A stretch of 64,000 nt of DNA from an uncultured Oscillospiraceae bacterium (GTDB lineage: Bacteria; Bacillota; Clostridia; Oscillospirales; Oscillospiraceae): the NCBI GenBank assembly GCA_934589065.1, contig CAKTNN010000008.1, forward strand, positions 9,689 through 73,688, in the 5' to 3' direction. Positions 62,641 to 64,000 of the stretch are shown one piece after another. How positions within the stretch are numbered: position 1 is the stretch's first letter; every line of letters starts with the position of its first letter. The position numbers and the translations under genes are program-made. Below the pieces are notes generated by a model that worked only from the letters and a program-made list of their open reading frames with translations, made no database searches and was not told the DNA's origin.

Positions 62641-62922
62641 CACAATCCTATCAAATCTTTCACAATTTTTTACCCGCAGAGGCTCGGCATACTCCATGAG
62701 CGCATCTCCGTTTCGACTTTTTGATATTTTGAATATACGAGCGGATTTAACCATAATCAGAAAAGATGTCAACATCGTTGCGTTTACTACCGCCCCCAAT
62801 ACTTACCATGGAATTATGACGATAGTAAACATTACTGACTTAAACGTCGCATCGAATGCGGATGCGACGTTTGCGGCGGTGAGATAAAGCACTGCACAGA
62901 ACCATTTTCTAAAACAGGAATG

Positions 62923-62960
62923 AAAAACCCCGGTAGATGTTCAGAAGGCATCCACCGGGG
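62923..62960 (-). terminator. Terminator of the MntA-HepT unit
   Basis: On the minus strand CCCCGGT-G-GATG and CATC-T-ACCGGGG pair around CCTTCTGAA and are followed by TTTTTCATTC, 14 bases after the HepT fragment stop. Confidence 0.8.
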
Positions 62961-62974
62961 CTGTATCTTATTGA

Positions 62975-63115
62975 TCAACTCTCTGATTCCGCAATAATCT
63001 GCTTACAATACGTTTTCAACTTTGGAATATCCTCTGTCAGGATTTCCCAAGTGACTTCCGGATCAACAGTGCCATAGCTATGGGCCACAATATGCTTAAA
63101 ATACTGATATTCCAA
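62975..63115 (-). pseudogene. C-terminal fragment of a HepT toxin (DUF86)
   Basis: 46 codons directly after the MntA stop, reading LEYQYFKHIVAHSYGTVDPE and ending KTYCKQIIAESES. This is the last 40% of HepT; the HIVAHSYG stretch is the HEPN active-site region, but the usual Arg before it (RNIVAHSYG) is replaced by KH. The N-terminal helices are missing, so the toxin should be inactive. Confidence 0.72.
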
Positions 63116-63409
63116 TCAAGAGGCTTCATACAACAGCACCTCGTCATCAGAAATTGAATTCAAAAACTTGCTGTCCAGGCTCCCGGTAGGAATCAAATCC
63201 ACAGGGACTCCAAACGCATCTTCCAGGTCAGCGGCTAGGCCGCCAAGCTGCAAGCCGCGGATGGCTCCTTTATCAATGCGCAGATCAATGTCACTGTCCT
63301 TGTCAGCATCCCCTCTGGCATAGGAGCCGAACAGATAAATCCGGTCTGCTCCATATTGTGCAGCCAAGGCTGCGACGATTTCCTTGATTTCATCTACAGT
63401 ATATCGCAT
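63116..63409 (-). CDS. mntA: MntA-family nucleotidyltransferase antitoxin
   Basis: 97 residues. The minimal nucleotidyltransferase motif GSYARGDADKDSDIDL (28-43) has the GS pair and both metal aspartates (40, 42). MntA antitoxins add AMP residues to the HepT toxin. AAGGAGG precedes the ATG. Its partner HepT is truncated just downstream, leaving an apparently intact orphan antitoxin. Confidence 0.88.
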   Translation of the reverse strand: MRYTVDEIKEIVAALAAQYGADRIYLFGSYARGDADKDSDIDLRIDKGAIRGLQLGGLAADLEDAFGVPVDLIPTGSLDSKFLNSISDDEVLLYEAS

Positions 63410-63587
63410 ATCTGTTCCTCCTTACCATGTATTCTACTACTATTTTACCATGATTATGTGAAAACGGCAATGATTATTTGGAGCGTAGGTATTCGCCTTT
63501 TCCCATGCCGCCCCTCAGCTTATCGCAGCTTGCCCAGAGGGAGCTGTACAGTTCATTTTTTATAGCCATGTTCTATTCCACACTTCT

Positions 63588-63812
63588 TTATAAATAAGAA
63601 ATGTCTCTGTCCTCCATTTTGTTGCGGCTGCGGCCACAATCGCAGACCGTTCGTTCCAGAGCATATACAGGGACAATATTCCCGGCAGGGGTTTTCAGAA
63701 CCATTTTCCCAAGGGCAAACAGCTCTGGTTGGATGTAGTACACCTTGCATTCTGATTTAATTGCAGCGGATGAAGTACTATCAGCGCACAAATCGTTCCT
63801 CCTATCATACAT
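63588..63812 (-). pseudogene. AbiEi-type antitoxin fragment
   Basis: 74 codons. The middle, CKVYYIQPELFALGKMVLKT then PAGNIVPVYALERTVCD, matches the core of AbiEi (type IV) antitoxins. The N-terminal winged helix is replaced by MYDRRNDLCADSTSSAAI and the C-terminal domain is cut after RNKMEDRD. Partner of the AbiEii-like remnant at 62.5 kb. From 63410 to 63587 nothing is seen. Confidence 0.55.
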
Positions 63813-63851
63813 TCCTATGCAGCACGCAGATCAGGAAATAACGACAGCACA

Positions 63852-63875
63852 CCCACCGGTCTATTGATCGGTGGG
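63852..63875. other. Short perfect hairpin
   Basis: CCCACCGGTC and GATCGGTGGG pair (one G-T) around TATT. No long T-run; possibly the terminator of the minus-strand gene entering from the right. Confidence 0.5.
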
Positions 63876-63905
63876 CTGCAATATTTTGTATATGTCGTTT
63901 TAACG

Positions 63906-64000
63906 TTACAGTTTTTCCTCAGGGACAGGAATATACACCATCCTCAGCGGAATCATTCTCCGATATTTTTCGCTTAGCTGACCGTAATATTTCAAAATCA
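63906..64000 (-). CDS. C-terminal end of an unidentified gene
   Basis: Open frame running off the window edge on the minus strand; the last 30 residues end KYRRMIPLRMVYIPVPEEKL, followed by TAA. A YYGQLSEKYRRM stretch gives it protein-like character. Family not recognised. Confidence 0.4.
   Translation of the reverse strand, partial: ILKYYGQLSEKYRRMIPLRMVYIPVPEEKL

Noticed and set aside
62573..62887. 104-codon plus-strand open frame
   Set aside because: It overlaps the AbiEii-like minus-strand fragment, has no ribosome site and no recognisable motif.

Overview
The window is a chromosomal segment of a Gram-positive, endospore-type anaerobe of the Clostridia, most likely in the order Oscillospirales (Oscillospiraceae/Ruminococcaceae). 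The grounds are GC-rich core genes with strong AGGAGG ribosome sites, the sporulation genes yabP/yabQ, RNase Y, RicT, an Rrf2 regulator, and long palindromic intergenic repeats. This placement is an inference from gene content; no search was run.

Layout. 1-4.6 kb: maltodextrin-type ABC uptake operon (end of the binding protein, two permeases), a LacI regulator and amylomaltase malQ. 4.9-5.0 kb: tRNA-Glu and tRNA-Met. 5.2-10.4 kb: small membrane protein, DUF6440 protein, SPFH/NfeD pair, SLC1-type symporter, sigma factor rpoD. 10.7-14.7 kb: lepA, hemW, dCMP deaminase, Rrf2 regulator. 14.8-17.2 kb: SGNH/DltD-like protein and galE. 18-26.8 kb: asparaginase, CBS-pyrophosphatase, holB, ricT, thrB, yabP-yabQ-divIC-yabR, an SDR and rpiB. 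27-33.3 kb: O-antigen-ligase-like protein, polysaccharide deacetylase, rlmA-type methyltransferase, prfA-tsaE-tsaB, upp. 33.7-39.1 kb: a 1285-residue hybrid histidine kinase and an ABC-type binding lipoprotein that probably form a sensing unit. 39.3-48.8 kb: YitT protein, rny, DegV, GntR and ArsR regulators, lipoprotein, capG/capF-like sugar genes and a larC1-like gene. 49.4-52.7 kb: mtaB, HPr-like protein, lspA, rluD-type synthase.

From about 52.8 kb the content changes to a more AT-rich accessory island of defence and toxin-antitoxin genes, many of them broken. It holds phd-doc, the tail of an ATPase, an XRE regulator - EcoRI-type adenine methyltransferase - DUF262/HNH nuclease cassette, two AlbA_2 (Schlafen-like) proteins, the first 32 codons of a type III Mod methyltransferase, an AbrB fragment, a HEPN-motif protein, an intact MntA next to a truncated HepT, and AbiEi/AbiEii remnants.

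The most unusual structure is in the methyltransferase gene. A perfect (AG)15 tract lies just before its last codons. All three reading frames are open after the tract, and each leads to a different complete C-terminal module. The three modules (55284, 55546 and 55739) all start with MGVPIT-F/Y-LD and lie in frames 0, +1 and +2. Slippage of the tract by one unit would therefore give proteins of 363, 428 or 505 residues with different tails. This looks like a three-way phase-variable tail switch, next to a nuclease gene that may depend on the modification state.

Five intergenic regions carry nested families of palindromic repeats. Some terminators share the repeats' GTCATTGC/GCAATGAC ends.
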